NCBI GenBank assembly: GCA_947478405.1
Contig: CANJVX010000002.1
Coordinates: 1-64,000 of the forward strand
Length of the DNA stretch: 64,000 nucleotides
Origin: Beijerinckiaceae bacterium
GTDB taxonomy: Bacteria; Pseudomonadota; Alphaproteobacteria; Rhizobiales; Beijerinckiaceae
Direction: 5' to 3'
In this document: in pieces, positions 36,726 to 45,880 of the stretch
How positions within the stretch are numbered: the first letter of the stretch is position 1
Layout of the letters: each line of letters starts with the position of its first letter
Program-made: the position numbers and the translations under genes
Notes under the pieces: generated by a model
Seen by the model: only the letters and a program-made list of their open reading frames with translations
Told to the model about the DNA's origin: nothing
Databases searched by the model: none

Positions 36726-37672
36726 GGCCGTGTGGTCTGCCAATGGCGCATCAGATCTTCGAGTTCGGCCGAGGCCTGTTCAGGCATCATGATGCGCGGC
36801 GTGACCAGAAGGTCGCCCGCCGCCTTGCCATCACCCGCCGGAAGCCCCTTGCCGCGCAAGCGCATCGTCTTGCCCCCTGTCGCACCAGCTGGCAGCGACA
36901 TTTCTACTTTTCCCGACAAGGTCGGCACCTGCACTTTGCCGCCGAGCACTGCTTCATAAAGCGTGATCGGCAAATCGAGACGCAGATCATGTCCCTCGAC
37001 ACGGAAATAAGGATGGCGGGCGATTTTCACGGTGATCATAGCATCGCCCGCGGGCCCGCCTGCTTGTCCCGGCTGCCCCTGCCCCTTGAGGCGGATCTGT
37101 TTGCCATCTTCAATGCCGGCAGGCACGGCAACATCAAGCGTTTTGCCATTGGGCAGGCTCACGCGCACGCTTGTTCCAAGCACGGCATCGGGCAGTGAAA
37201 TGATGACGTTTTCGACCACATCGGGCCCGCGTTGGGGCTCGGCATTGGCCTGCTGTCGACGCCCGCGCCCGCCAAACAGATCAAAGAAATCGCTGGGATC
37301 GAAACCACCGCGCCCGCCGCCGGCTGCGCGACCGAAGGGAGAGCCGCCGGCATTAAATTCGAAATTCTCAAAACCGCCGCCAGCGCCCCCGGCACCCGCG
37401 CCACCGCGCCGGAACGGACCGCCCGCGCCAAAGCCCTCAAAGCCGCGCGGCTTGCCCTCGGCATCAATCTCGCCACGGTCAAATTGCGCGCGCTTCTTCT
37501 CATCGCCCAGAATCTCATAGGCCGACGACACTTCGGCGAATTTTTCCTGCGCCTTGGGGTCGCCCGTGTTCTGGTCGGGATGATGTTTTTTGGCGAGCTT
37601 GCGGAAAGCCTTTTTCACCTCGTCGGCCGAAGCCGACTTGGCCACCCCAAGCACTGAATATGGATCACGCAT
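36698..37672 (-). CDS. DnaJ-like co-chaperone (J domain plus substrate-binding domain, no zinc finger)
   Basis: A CbpA/DjlA-type Hsp40 of 324 residues from ATG 37672. The J domain is residues 1-65 (DPYSVLGV...KLAKKHHPDQN with the HPD motif). Next comes a long Gly/Phe-rich linker with F/G and GGAGG repeats (about 85-170), then the C-terminal client-binding domains (DVVENVIISLPDAVLGTSVRV...). The CxxCxGxG zinc domain of true DnaJ is absent. It would assist DnaK. Confidence 0.9.
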   Translation of the reverse strand: MRDPYSVLGVAKSASADEVKKAFRKLAKKHHPDQNTGDPKAQEKFAEVSSAYEILGDEKKRAQFDRGEIDAEGKPRGFEGFGAGGPFRRGGAGAGGAGGGFENFEFNAGGSPFGRAAGGGRGGFDPSDFFDLFGGRGRRQQANAEPQRGPDVVENVIISLPDAVLGTSVRVSLPNGKTLDVAVPAGIEDGKQIRLKGQGQPGQAGGPAGDAMITVKIARHPYFRVEGHDLRLDLPITLYEAVLGGKVQVPTLSGKVEMSLPAGATGGKTMRLRGKGLPAGDGKAAGDLLVTPRIMMPEQASAELEDLMRHWQTTRPYDPRKDLG

Positions 37673-37954
37673 GAATGAGCCCAATTTGGCCCCCGCCCAA
37701 TCAAATGGCACGGGGGGGTTCGTCTCGACCTTTATGTGGTGGCAAAGGGCTCCGGCGCAAGACCGAACCGACAACAGTCTTAAGACGATTGGCCCCCAAA
37801 GCGGCGCCAAAGGCTTGAGCCCAACGGGACGCGGCCGCCACCATCGCGCCATGGGGCTTTCCCGTGTACAGCTTATTCAGGTCCGATGGGACAAGGGCTG
37901 CGTATGCTGGCCATCAGCCCGAAACATCAATCCCGCAAAATGTGAACTGACCGC

Positions 37955-38557
37955 ATGACCCCTGATTTTACCGAAAGCGCCGAACCCTTCGACCTCTTCG
38001 AGCAATGGTTTGCCGAGGCCCGCGCGAAAGAGATCAATGACCCCAATGCCATGTGCCTGGCCACAGTCGATGCACAAGGCCTGCCCGACGCGCGCATGGT
38101 GCTGCTGAAAGGTCTGGAGCCGCGCGGTTTTGTTTTCTATACCAATAGCGAAAGCGCCAAGGGCAGCGAGCTGTCTCACAATATGAAGGCTGCACTCATC
38201 TTCCATTGGAAGTCGCTGCGCCGTCAGGTGCGCGTGCGCGGGCCTGTCGAATTGGTGAGCGCGGAAGAAGCCGACGCCTATTTCAACTCGCGCCCGCGCG
38301 ACAGCCGCATTGGTGCATGGGCCAGCAAACAATCGCGTCCGCTGGAAAGCCGCTTTGCTTTGGAAAAAGCCGTGGCGCGCGAAGCGGCACGCTTTGGCCT
38401 TGGCGATGTGCCGCGCCCACCCCATTGGAACGGCTACCGCATCCGCCCCGTGCAGATTGAATTCTGGCATGACCGCCCCTTCCGCCTGCATGATCGCGTG
38501 ACCTTTTTCCGCGATGAACCAGACGGCGCATGGCGCAAGGATAGGCTCTATCCGTGA
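37955..38557 (+). CDS. pdxH: Pyridoxamine/pyridoxine 5'-phosphate oxidase
   Basis: FMN-dependent oxidation of PNP/PMP to pyridoxal 5'-phosphate. 200 residues with the family pattern: [57 protein letters not shown] and the C-terminal signature [14 protein letters not shown]...W..DRLYP. The stop overlaps the next gene's GTG start by 4 bp, so translation of the NUDIX protein is probably coupled. Confidence 0.95.
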   Translation: MTPDFTESAEPFDLFEQWFAEARAKEINDPNAMCLATVDAQGLPDARMVLLKGLEPRGFVFYTNSESAKGSELSHNMKAALIFHWKSLRRQVRVRGPVELVSAEEADAYFNSRPRDSRIGAWASKQSRPLESRFALEKAVAREAARFGLGDVPRPPHWNGYRIRPVQIEFWHDRPFRLHDRVTFFRDEPDGAWRKDRLYP

Positions 38558-39000
38558 GCCGCCTTTATCCAGACCGGCCGATTCTGGCGGCGAGCGTCGC
38601 CGTGTTTCGCAATGGCAAAGTGCTGCTTGGTCTGCGCAGAAATCCGCCTGCGGCAGAGGTCTTTTCACTTCCCGGTGGTGTGGTGGAAATTGGCGAGACG
38701 CTGGAAGAGGCCGCCTTGCGCGAGCTGATGGAAGAGACGGGCGTCAGCGCGCAGATCATCGGCTTTGCCGGACATACGCAAGTGATCGACTGCGATGAAG
38801 CGGGGCACGTGCGCCGCCATTTCGTCGTCACAACTTTTGCCGCACTTTGGAATGCTGGCGAGGGAACACCCTCAGCCGAAGCACCGCAATTGAAATGGAC
38901 TGATCCGCAGGCGCTCGGCGAATTGCCGGTCACGCCCAATTTGCAAAACATCCTCGATGCAGCCTGTCACGTAATCAGGGCTGACGGTGTTGGCGGCTGA
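38554..39000 (+). CDS. NUDIX hydrolase
   Basis: A 148-residue nucleoside-diphosphate-linked hydrolase starting at GTG 38554 inside the pdxH stop. The Nudix box is complete: [24 protein letters not shown] (about residues 42-65). The alphaproteobacterial neighbours of pdxH are often of this ADP-ribose/NADH pyrophosphatase-like group, but the substrate is not determined here. Confidence 0.88.
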   Translation: MSRLYPDRPILAASVAVFRNGKVLLGLRRNPPAAEVFSLPGGVVEIGETLEEAALRELMEETGVSAQIIGFAGHTQVIDCDEAGHVRRHFVVTTFAALWNAGEGTPSAEAPQLKWTDPQALGELPVTPNLQNILDAACHVIRADGVGG

Positions 39001-39083
39001 AGTGGGGTTCCGGGGCCGCTGTTAACCTTTCCACAAGACATGTGTCGCAACGGCAAAGCAGGCGCGCTAATCTGCGCCCCGTG

Positions 39084-39341
39084 ATGATTGACCCGATACT
39101 TTCCCTCATTGAAGACCCGGAAACGGCCGAGAACCGCCGACAGGCACTCGGATTCGTGACAGAAGCTTTCGCTGACGCCATTATGGCGGGCGTCGAGAGC
39201 GAAGATTTTGCGCATGCGGCCATTTTTGCGGCTTTGCAGGAACTGGTGGCCATTCACGGCGAAGATCACGCCGCGACTTTTGCCAAAACACTCCCCCAGC
39301 GCATCATCACCGGCGAATTTTCCCTCACCCATCGCCATTGA
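39084..39341 (+). CDS. Conserved-looking small protein, unknown function
   Basis: 85 residues from ATG 39084 (MIDPILSLIEDPETAENRRQALGF); a longer start at 39042 is less likely. Predicted all-helical, acidic, soluble; no motifs. Similar small proteins sit in Rhizobiales genomes, but I cannot name a family. It lies between the NUDIX and YgfZ genes on the same strand. Confidence 0.6.
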   Translation: MIDPILSLIEDPETAENRRQALGFVTEAFADAIMAGVESEDFAHAAIFAALQELVAIHGEDHAATFAKTLPQRIITGEFSLTHRH

Positions 39342-39414
39342 AGGCAGGCTTGAGGCTTGCGCCTCGCCATTCCCGCCTTAAGTTCATGTCACGCGCAGCA
39401 AGGAGCACGTGACC

Positions 39415-40245
39415 ATGGCATCAGCTTACCTCGACGATCGCAGCCTGCTGCGCATCGCCGGAGAGGATGCCCGCGTTTTCCTGCAAGGGCTCGTCACCTG
39501 CAACATGGATAAGATCAACCTGACGCAAGCGGGCTTTGGCGCGTTGCTCTCGCCGCAAGGCAAGATCCTTTTTGATTTTCTCATCGTTGAAGATGCCGAA
39601 GGTTTTCTGCTCGACACCGCCTCTGCGCAGGCCGAGGCGCTGGCCAAGCGGCTGGGCATGTATCGCCTGCGCGCACAGGTGACGATTGCCGCCCAGCCAG
39701 AGCTTGGCGTGCTGGCGGGATGGGATGGCACCCCCCTGCCAGGCCTCTCCTATGATGATCCGCGCCATACTGGCCATGATGCGGGCCTTGGGCGGCGCGC
39801 CATTGTGGAGCGCAGCCAAGCGCAAGGCACAGCCAGCGCCGATGACTATCACGCCCACCGCATTGTCTGCGGCGTGCCGGAAGCGGGACGCGATTTCCCC
39901 TTCGGCGAAATCTTTCCCCATGATGCAGATATGGACTTGATCCTGGGGCTCGATTTCAAAAAAGGCTGCTATGTCGGGCAGGAAGTCGTCTCACGCATGG
40001 AACATCGCGGCACGAGCCGCAAACGCATCCTGCCCGTTCTGCTGCGCGGACCTGCCCCTGCACCCGGCACCGCCATTATGGCGGGCGAACTCGCCATCGG
40101 GACGCTGGGAACTTCGGCAGCCAATGGCCATGCGCTGGCCCTGATACGTACCGACAGGGCGGAAGACGCCATTTCGGCCGGCACGGCCCTGGTGGCTGGT
40201 GCGGCGATTGTGGAATTGCACCCCGACCACATGGCCAAAGGCTGA
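39415..40245 (+). CDS. ygfZ: YgfZ/GcvT-domain folate-binding protein
   Basis: A tetrahydrofolate-binding protein that supports assembly or repair of certain iron-sulfur enzymes. 276 residues from ATG 39415 (AGGAG ten bases upstream). The hallmark K-G-C-Y-x-G-Q-E motif (KKGCYVGQEVVSRMEHRG) is intact with its cysteine; the N-terminal ARVFLQGLVTCNM block is also typical. Complete. Confidence 0.9.
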   Translation: MASAYLDDRSLLRIAGEDARVFLQGLVTCNMDKINLTQAGFGALLSPQGKILFDFLIVEDAEGFLLDTASAQAEALAKRLGMYRLRAQVTIAAQPELGVLAGWDGTPLPGLSYDDPRHTGHDAGLGRRAIVERSQAQGTASADDYHAHRIVCGVPEAGRDFPFGEIFPHDADMDLILGLDFKKGCYVGQEVVSRMEHRGTSRKRILPVLLRGPAPAPGTAIMAGELAIGTLGTSAANGHALALIRTDRAEDAISAGTALVAGAAIVELHPDHMAKG

Positions 40246-40288
40246 TCAACCCTTCCACCCCGCCTCTTGCGCTTGTAAAATCGGCACC

Positions 40289-40915
40289 ATGAATGAGCGC
40301 GCACTTCGCACCCATGTGATCTTCCCCGACGGACGCGCCCGCTGTCCGTGGCCGGGCGACGACCCTTTATATCTGCATTATCACGACACCGATTGGGGCG
40401 TGCCCGAATGGGATGATCGGGCTCTCTTTGAAAAACTCATTCTCGATGGATTTCAAGCCGGGCTCTCGTGGATCACCATTTTGCGCAAGCGCGAGAACTT
40501 TCGCGCCGCCTTCGATGGCTTCAACCCAGAAAAAATGGCGCGCTATACGCCCCGCAAGATTGAAAATCTGATGGGGGATGCTGGCATCGTTCGCAACCGC
40601 GCCAAGATCGCAAGCAGCGTCACATCGGCCCGCGCCTGGCTCGCCATTCAGGAGCAACAGGGCTTTTCGAATTATCTGTGGGATTTCTTCGACGGAAAGC
40701 CTATCCAGAACAATCTGCGCAAAATGGGGGACATGCAGACGCAATCGCCCCTGAGCGTCACGATCAGCAAGGGCCTCAAACAGCGCGGCTTTAATTTCTG
40801 CGGACCGACGATCATTTACGCTTTCGCGCAGGCGGTGGGCATGTTCAATGACCATCTCGTCGGCTGCCATTGCCACGCCAAATGCCTGAAACTGGCCAAA
40901 AGGAAAAACCACTGA
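40289..40915 (+). CDS. tag: DNA-3-methyladenine glycosylase I
   Basis: Base-excision enzyme removing 3-methyladenine from DNA. 208 residues from ATG 40289 (the open frame upstream is not protein-like). Tag marks: RCPWPGDDPLYLHYHDTDWGVP with the first zinc ligand region, FQAGLSWITILRKRENFR, and the C-terminal zinc residues in LVGCHCHAKC. The stop overlaps the next ATG (TGATG). Confidence 0.94.
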   Translation: MNERALRTHVIFPDGRARCPWPGDDPLYLHYHDTDWGVPEWDDRALFEKLILDGFQAGLSWITILRKRENFRAAFDGFNPEKMARYTPRKIENLMGDAGIVRNRAKIASSVTSARAWLAIQEQQGFSNYLWDFFDGKPIQNNLRKMGDMQTQSPLSVTISKGLKQRGFNFCGPTIIYAFAQAVGMFNDHLVGCHCHAKCLKLAKRKNH

Positions 40916-41538
40916 TGGCCCCTCGCAAGGAACCACCCCGCGCTTGGCAGCGCATGCTCTCCGGCCGCCGGCTTGATTTGCTCGACCCGTCTCCTCTGGA
41001 TGTCGAGATCGAAGATATTGCCCATGGTCTGGCGCGCGTGGCGCGCTGGAACGGGCAAACACATGGCCCCCATATTTTCTCGGTCGCGCAGCATTCTGTG
41101 CTGGTCGAGCATCTTGCTGGCCATCTCGACCCGAATATTTCTATCCGAACGCGGACAATCGCGCTTTTGCATGACGCACCTGAATATGTGATCGGCGATA
41201 TTATCTCGCCCTTCAAAACAGTGGTCGGTGAAACCTACAAGGATGTGGAATCGCGTCTGCAGGCAGCCATTCATTTGCGTTTCGCACTGCCCGCGAAACC
41301 AACGCAAATGGCGGCCAAACTCACCAAGGCTGCGGACCGGGCAGCAGCCTATATCGAAGCCACACATCTGGCCGGCTTTACCGTGGAGGAAGCCGACAAA
41401 TATTTCGGCCGCCCCGATATGTCCCTGCGCGATATTGAAAATTGGCTGCAGCCTATTTCCTCGCAGCAAGCGGAGGATATTTTTCTCACGCGCTTTCGCG
41501 CGCTTGAAGCAGAATTTGGGAATGAGGCAGAAACATAA
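40915..41538 (+). CDS. HD-domain hydrolase (YfbR-like 5'-nucleotidase family)
   Basis: A 207-residue metal-dependent phosphohydrolase, start ATG 40915 overlapping the tag stop. HD residues: H in IFSVAQHSV, the HD pair in ALLHDAPEY, and a late D in KAADRAAAYIEA. Its size and the WNGQT...QHSVLVEHL pattern resemble YfbR-type deoxynucleotidases. It is coupled in a four-gene chain ending in NadQ. Confidence 0.82.
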   Translation: MAPRKEPPRAWQRMLSGRRLDLLDPSPLDVEIEDIAHGLARVARWNGQTHGPHIFSVAQHSVLVEHLAGHLDPNISIRTRTIALLHDAPEYVIGDIISPFKTVVGETYKDVESRLQAAIHLRFALPAKPTQMAAKLTKAADRAAAYIEATHLAGFTVEEADKYFGRPDMSLRDIENWLQPISSQQAEDIFLTRFRALEAEFGNEAET

Positions 41539-42053
41539 TGCCCGCCATCCATGTCTGCCCCCTGTCAAAGCTCGAAGAGACCGCGCAAGCCATTGGCGCG
41601 AAGAGCCTTGTCACGCTGATCAATGTGAACACGCAGGTGGAAACTCCCACCGGTATTGATCGCGCGCGCCATCTCTTCGTCGGCCTCTCTGACATTACGC
41701 AGGCCATGGATGGACATGTGCTGCCAGAGACCGACCATGTGGCGCAATTACTCGATTTCGTTCACGCATGGGATCGACGCGAACCTTTGTTGATACATTG
41801 CTATGCCGGCGTCTCGCGCTCGACAGCAGCCGCCTATATTGCTTATTGCGCCCTGCATCCACAGGCCTGCGAGCATGAAGCAGCGCGGCGCCTGCGTGAA
41901 CGCTCACCCAGCGCCACGCCCAATGCGCGGTTGATTGAACTGGCTGATGCGCATCTCAAGCGCGAAGGCCGCATGATAGCCGCCATTGCCGCGATCGGGC
42001 GCGGCGAAGATTGTTTTGAAGGCGCGCCCTTTTGCTTCGAGGTCGCGGCATGA
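41538..42053 (+). CDS. Tyrosine/dual-specificity-type protein phosphatase
   Basis: 171 residues with the cysteine phosphatase loop HCYAGVSRS (H-C-x5-R-S; about residues 94-102) and a general-acid region near RARHLFVGLSDI. This group of small bacterial phosphatases is poorly characterised; substrates could be phosphoproteins or small phosphates. Its start overlaps the HD gene stop (TAATG) and its stop overlaps nadQ (ATGA). Confidence 0.82.
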   Translation: MPAIHVCPLSKLEETAQAIGAKSLVTLINVNTQVETPTGIDRARHLFVGLSDITQAMDGHVLPETDHVAQLLDFVHAWDRREPLLIHCYAGVSRSTAAAYIAYCALHPQACEHEAARRLRERSPSATPNARLIELADAHLKREGRMIAAIAAIGRGEDCFEGAPFCFEVAA

Positions 42054-43033
42054 GCGGCAAAACTCCGCTGCCCATCGAGATTGGTCTCACCGCTGCCATT
42101 GTCGCGGTAAGCAACATGGCCGACGATACGCCAGAACCCATGATTCTGGTCGCACGCGAGACCGCGCCCAAAAACTCGACTGCTTTGCCCTCGGGTCCGT
42201 TCGATCCGGTTTTGCATCGCACATTTGAGATTGGTCTGCGCGCCTGGGTGTCCGAACAGACCGGCGTGCCAATGGGCTATGTCGAACAGCTCTACACATT
42301 CGGTGATCGCGGTCGCCAGGCGGAAGTCGGAGATCGCGAACCCCATGTTGTGTCGGTCGGCTATCTCGCCCTCACGCGCACCGGCGAAATTGCGCAGGAA
42401 GCGCCCGATGCGACCTTCCGCAACTGGTATGTTTTCTTCCCTTGGGAAGATTGGCGCGATGGTCGCCCCGACATGCTCGACCGGTTGCTGCTGCCACAAC
42501 TTGAAAACTGGGCGGCAGATGAAAGCGCGCCAACGGCCGGCCGCCTCTCGCGCCGCGAGCGGATGAAACTTCTTTTTGGTACCGATGGCGGAGCCTTCGA
42601 CGAAGAAAGCGTGCTGGAACGTTATGAGCTTGTCTATGAAGCAGGGCTTGTTGAAGAGGCGCACCGCGATGGCCAGGCCGCACATGGTTTGAAGGCTTTG
42701 CAATTAGGCGAAACGATGCGCCACGACCACCGCAGGATTCTGGCAACCGCCATGGGCCGCTTGCGCGCGAAAATGAAATATCGCCCCGTGATTTTCGAAT
42801 TGATGCCCGAGACGTTCACGCTGACGGATCTGCAACAGGCGGTCGAGGCGATATCGGGCCGTCATTTGCATAAGCAGAATTTCCGCCGACTGGTGGAAAG
42901 TTCTGCAGTGGTCGAGGCCACCGGCGAAATGAGCCATGCCACAGGCGGGCGGCCTGCCGCGCTCTTCCGCTTCCGCCGAGAGATTCTGCAAGAGCGCCCC
43001 GCGGCCGGATTGCGCGTGGGCGCGCGCACCTGA
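42050..43033 (+). CDS. nadQ: NAD biosynthesis regulator NadQ-like (NrtR/Nudix-related)
   Basis: 327 residues from ATG 42050. The N-terminal ~200 residues are a Nudix-like fold whose box is degenerate (RTFEIGLRAWVSEQTGV in place of GX5EX7REUXEEXGU), so it is probably a ligand sensor, not an enzyme. The C-terminal ~100 residues (PETFTLTDLQQAVEAISGRHLHKQNFRRLVE) form a winged helix. This is the COG4111 type, called NadQ in proteobacteria, controlling de novo NAD genes. Two matching palindromes precede nadA in this window and are the proposed targets. Confidence 0.85.
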   Translation: MSGKTPLPIEIGLTAAIVAVSNMADDTPEPMILVARETAPKNSTALPSGPFDPVLHRTFEIGLRAWVSEQTGVPMGYVEQLYTFGDRGRQAEVGDREPHVVSVGYLALTRTGEIAQEAPDATFRNWYVFFPWEDWRDGRPDMLDRLLLPQLENWAADESAPTAGRLSRRERMKLLFGTDGGAFDEESVLERYELVYEAGLVEEAHRDGQAAHGLKALQLGETMRHDHRRILATAMGRLRAKMKYRPVIFELMPETFTLTDLQQAVEAISGRHLHKQNFRRLVESSAVVEATGEMSHATGGRPAALFRFRREILQERPAAGLRVGART

Positions 43034-43072
43034 ATCATGCTAGAGATGATGTGAGACTTGAGGATTGCAGCC

Positions 43073-43321
43073 GTGAGCGAGACACCCAAAGACATTGCCG
43101 AACTCCCCTTCGAAGAGGCTCTGCGCCGCTTGGAGGAGATTGTTGCACAGCTAGAGGGCTGTCAGGTACCGCTCGAAAAAAGCATCGAGATTTACGAGAC
43201 GGGCAATCACCTGCGCACGCATTGCGAAGCGCTGCTGAAAAATGCCGAAGCACGGATCGAGAAGATCACGCTATCGGCAAATGGTGCAGCAAAAGGCACA
43301 GAGCCGCTGGACGTGGAGTAA
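43073..43321 (+). CDS. xseB: Exodeoxyribonuclease VII small subunit
   Basis: 82 residues from GTG 43073 (VSETPKDIAELPFEEALRRLEEIVAQLE), a coiled-coil protein that caps XseA and lets exonuclease VII degrade single-stranded DNA. The conserved FEEALRRLEEIV...LEKSIEIYETGNHL pattern is complete. A longer TTG start at 43058 is possible but lacks family support. xseA is not in the window. Confidence 0.9.
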   Translation: MSETPKDIAELPFEEALRRLEEIVAQLEGCQVPLEKSIEIYETGNHLRTHCEALLKNAEARIEKITLSANGAAKGTEPLDVE

Positions 43322-43323
43322 GC

Positions 43324-43452
43324 CCCTACCTTCTCCCAGAGGGAGAAGGTGGCCGCGCATGCGGCCGGATGAGGGGTTACGATCTAACTGCGTGAGGGCA
43401 TAACCCCTCACCCCGGCGCTCCGCGCCGACCCTCTCCCTCTGGGAGAGGGTG
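43324..43452. repeat. Double-hairpin intergenic element between convergent genes
   Basis: Left hairpin accttctcccagagggagaa, right hairpin ccctctccctctgggagagg, and an inner ggatgaggggtta/taacccctcacc inverted repeat. Same element as 17084-17205; again between two converging genes (xseB and glyS). Confidence 0.7.
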
Positions 43453-43455
43453 GGA

Positions 43456-45597
43456 TCACCCGCCGATCTTGGAAAAATCCGCCACTGTGTGAACCGCGCC
43501 ACGCAAGGCTGAGAGCAGGCGCAGGCGGTTGAGGCGTTTGCCCGCATCCGCATCATTCACCGTGACATCTTCGAAGAATTTATCGACCGGTGCGCGCAGA
43601 GCCGCCAGCGCTTTCATCGCGCCCGCAAAATCTTCCTTCGCGACACAAGCCGCAGCCGCTGATGTGGCAGAGGCCACAGCGCCCGCCAATGCCTTTTCAG
43701 CATCGGGCGCATCGGCGCGACCTTGATAGACCGCGGTATAATCCGCGTCCTTATCTTTCTTCTCTTCGGCTTTGAGAATATTCGCCGCACGCTTGTAGCC
43801 CGCGAGTAAATTCTTGCCGTCTTCGCTGTCGAGGAAAGCCGCGAGCGCTTCGACGCGTTTGACGATCATCAACAGATCATCCTGACCATCAAGGGCAAAG
43901 ACCGCGTCGATCAAATCATGCCGCGCACCCTTGTCGCGCAGATAAACCTTCAAGCGATCGGCAAAGAAAGCGAGAAGATCAACGCGCGCGTCCGCATTGG
44001 CGCCGCCCGGCAGCGCGCCTTGCGCACCAGCAACCACTGCATCAAGTCGCAAACGCAGATTGTTTTCCAAAACAATGCGGATGACACCCAGCGCCGCACG
44101 GCGCAAAGCATAAGGATCTTTCGAGCCCGTGGGCTTTTCATCAATCGCCCAGAAACCTGCCAGCGTATCGAGCTTGTCAGCCAGCGCGACCGACAACGAC
44201 ACAGGGTCAGAGGGCACATAATCGCTTGGGCCTTGCGGCTTGTAATGCTCTTCGATCGCGGCGGCGACTGACGCATCCTCGCCCTGCAAAAGCGCATAGC
44301 GGCGGCCCATCAGGCCTTGCGTCTCTGGAAATTCACCCACGACTTCGGTCATCAAATCCGCTTTGGCGAGAGTCGCTGCACGTGCGGCCTTCGCCGCATC
44401 AGCGCCGACAAGTTTCGCCAGATGTTGCGCCAGCGCGACAATGCGCTCCACGCGTGCACCCTGCGTGCCGAGCTTTTCGTGGAAGACGACATTCATCGCC
44501 TTCAACTTTTCCAAACGCTGGTCGAGCGGCTTGGCAGCCTTATCCGCATAATCGGGCAGCGGCTTGCGGTCCGTTTCCCAGAAATAAAGCGCATCCGACA
44601 GGCGGGCGCGCACGACGCGGCCATTGCCGGCTGCAATCGCCTTGCCATTGTCGGTGGCGACAATGTTGGAGACGAGCAAAAACTTATTGGCCAGCGCGCC
44701 ATCTTTGGCATCACGCTTTTTCAGCACGAAACATTTCTGGTTGGCACGAATGGTGGCGCGGATGACTTCGGCGGGAATATCGAGAAAAGCCTCGTCAAAT
44801 TCGCCCATCAACACGACAGGCCATTCAACAAGACCGGCCACTTCATTAAGCAGGCCTTCGTCTTCGACAAGTTCCATGCCTTGTGCGAAAGACAGATCTT
44901 TCGCATCTGCCAGAATGATTTCTTTGCGGCGTGCGGGATCGAGAACGACTTTCGCCTTCTCCAACGCGCTCACATAATCATCAAAGCGGCGCACTTTGAT
45001 CGGGCCGGGTGCCAGAAAACGATGACCATAGGTGATGTCGCCCACGCTCACACCATCCAGCGTGAAAGGCACAATCTCCGGCTCTTCCGTCTCAGGACCA
45101 AAAGTCGCGACAATGGAATGCAGCGGGCGCACCCAGCGCAAGGCCTCAGGCTTGGCTGAGGCCGCGCCCCAGCGCATCGATTTCGGCCATGGGAAGTTTT
45201 TCAAAACGGCGGGCAGAACTTCAGCCAGCACGTCGATGGTGGCGCCGCCCTTTTTCTCGACAATGGCGACATAGAACTCACCCTTTTTCGGGTCGCTTTC
45301 AATGGTCGCCTGATCGAGCGAGGTGAGGCCTGCGCTTTTCAAAAAGCCTTGCACGGCAGCATCCGGCGCGCCGACGCGGGGGCCTTTCTTTTCTTCGCGC
45401 ACATCGGGCTGCTGTGCGGGAAGACCTGCAATATGAAGTGCCAGACGACGCGGTGTTGCAAAGGACGCCGCGCCTTCATAAGTCAAACCGCGATCGACAA
45501 GCGCCTGCGTGACCAATTTCCGCAAATCTTCGGCCGCCTGCGCTTGCATGCGCGCCGGGATTTCTTCGGAAAAGACTTCAAACAGAAGATCAGGCAT
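43456..45597 (-). CDS. glyS: Glycyl-tRNA synthetase beta subunit
   Basis: The 713-residue beta chain of the heterotetrameric bacterial glycyl-tRNA synthetase, carrying tRNA recognition and editing-like HD and anticodon-binding regions. Starts [18 protein letters not shown] at 45597, the conserved N-terminus; contains [19 protein letters not shown] and [17 protein letters not shown] blocks typical of GlyS. Complete. It follows a CDGSH gene that separates it from glyQ. Confidence 0.96.
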   Translation of the reverse strand: MPDLLFEVFSEEIPARMQAQAAEDLRKLVTQALVDRGLTYEGAASFATPRRLALHIAGLPAQQPDVREEKKGPRVGAPDAAVQGFLKSAGLTSLDQATIESDPKKGEFYVAIVEKKGGATIDVLAEVLPAVLKNFPWPKSMRWGAASAKPEALRWVRPLHSIVATFGPETEEPEIVPFTLDGVSVGDITYGHRFLAPGPIKVRRFDDYVSALEKAKVVLDPARRKEIILADAKDLSFAQGMELVEDEGLLNEVAGLVEWPVVLMGEFDEAFLDIPAEVIRATIRANQKCFVLKKRDAKDGALANKFLLVSNIVATDNGKAIAAGNGRVVRARLSDALYFWETDRKPLPDYADKAAKPLDQRLEKLKAMNVVFHEKLGTQGARVERIVALAQHLAKLVGADAAKAARAATLAKADLMTEVVGEFPETQGLMGRRYALLQGEDASVAAAIEEHYKPQGPSDYVPSDPVSLSVALADKLDTLAGFWAIDEKPTGSKDPYALRRAALGVIRIVLENNLRLRLDAVVAGAQGALPGGANADARVDLLAFFADRLKVYLRDKGARHDLIDAVFALDGQDDLLMIVKRVEALAAFLDSEDGKNLLAGYKRAANILKAEEKKDKDADYTAVYQGRADAPDAEKALAGAVASATSAAAACVAKEDFAGAMKALAALRAPVDKFFEDVTVNDADAGKRLNRLRLLSALRGAVHTVADFSKIGG

Positions 45598-45625
45598 TTT
45601 CGCTCATCGCTCGCGAGAAAGATTT

Positions 45626-45865
45626 TTAGATTTTGCCGTGTGTGCCGTCGCAGAGCGCGCCGTTCACCGAATGTTTGCAGCCGCAGAAATGCGCGGTGCG
45701 GTCTTTGGGGGCTTTCCACTCAACGGGACGGAAATCCGTGCCCTTGTGCGAGCCATCGCAAAACGGCTGGCTGGCAGACTTGCCGCACGAACACCACCAA
45801 TAGGATTCGCCAGCCTTCACTTCGACCGAATAAGGCGCCTTTTGTGCAATCACAGGCTCAGACAT
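45626..45865 (-). CDS. CDGSH iron-sulfur domain protein (two CDGSH motifs)
   Basis: 79 residues. First cluster motif C-x-C-x2-S-x3-P-x-C-D-G-x-H (CSCGKSASQPFCDGSH, about residues 25-40) is complete and would bind a [2Fe-2S] cluster with three Cys and one His. The second (CGCKHSVNGALCDGTH, about 61-76) also keeps three Cys and His. It lies between glyQ and glyS with ~15-28 bp gaps, so it is probably in the same transcript. Function unknown; mitochondrial relatives (mitoNEET) pass clusters or sense redox. Confidence 0.88.
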   Translation of the reverse strand: MSEPVIAQKAPYSVEVKAGESYWWCSCGKSASQPFCDGSHKGTDFRPVEWKAPKDRTAHFCGCKHSVNGALCDGTHGKI

Positions 45866-45880
45866 GTTGCTCTCCTTGCA

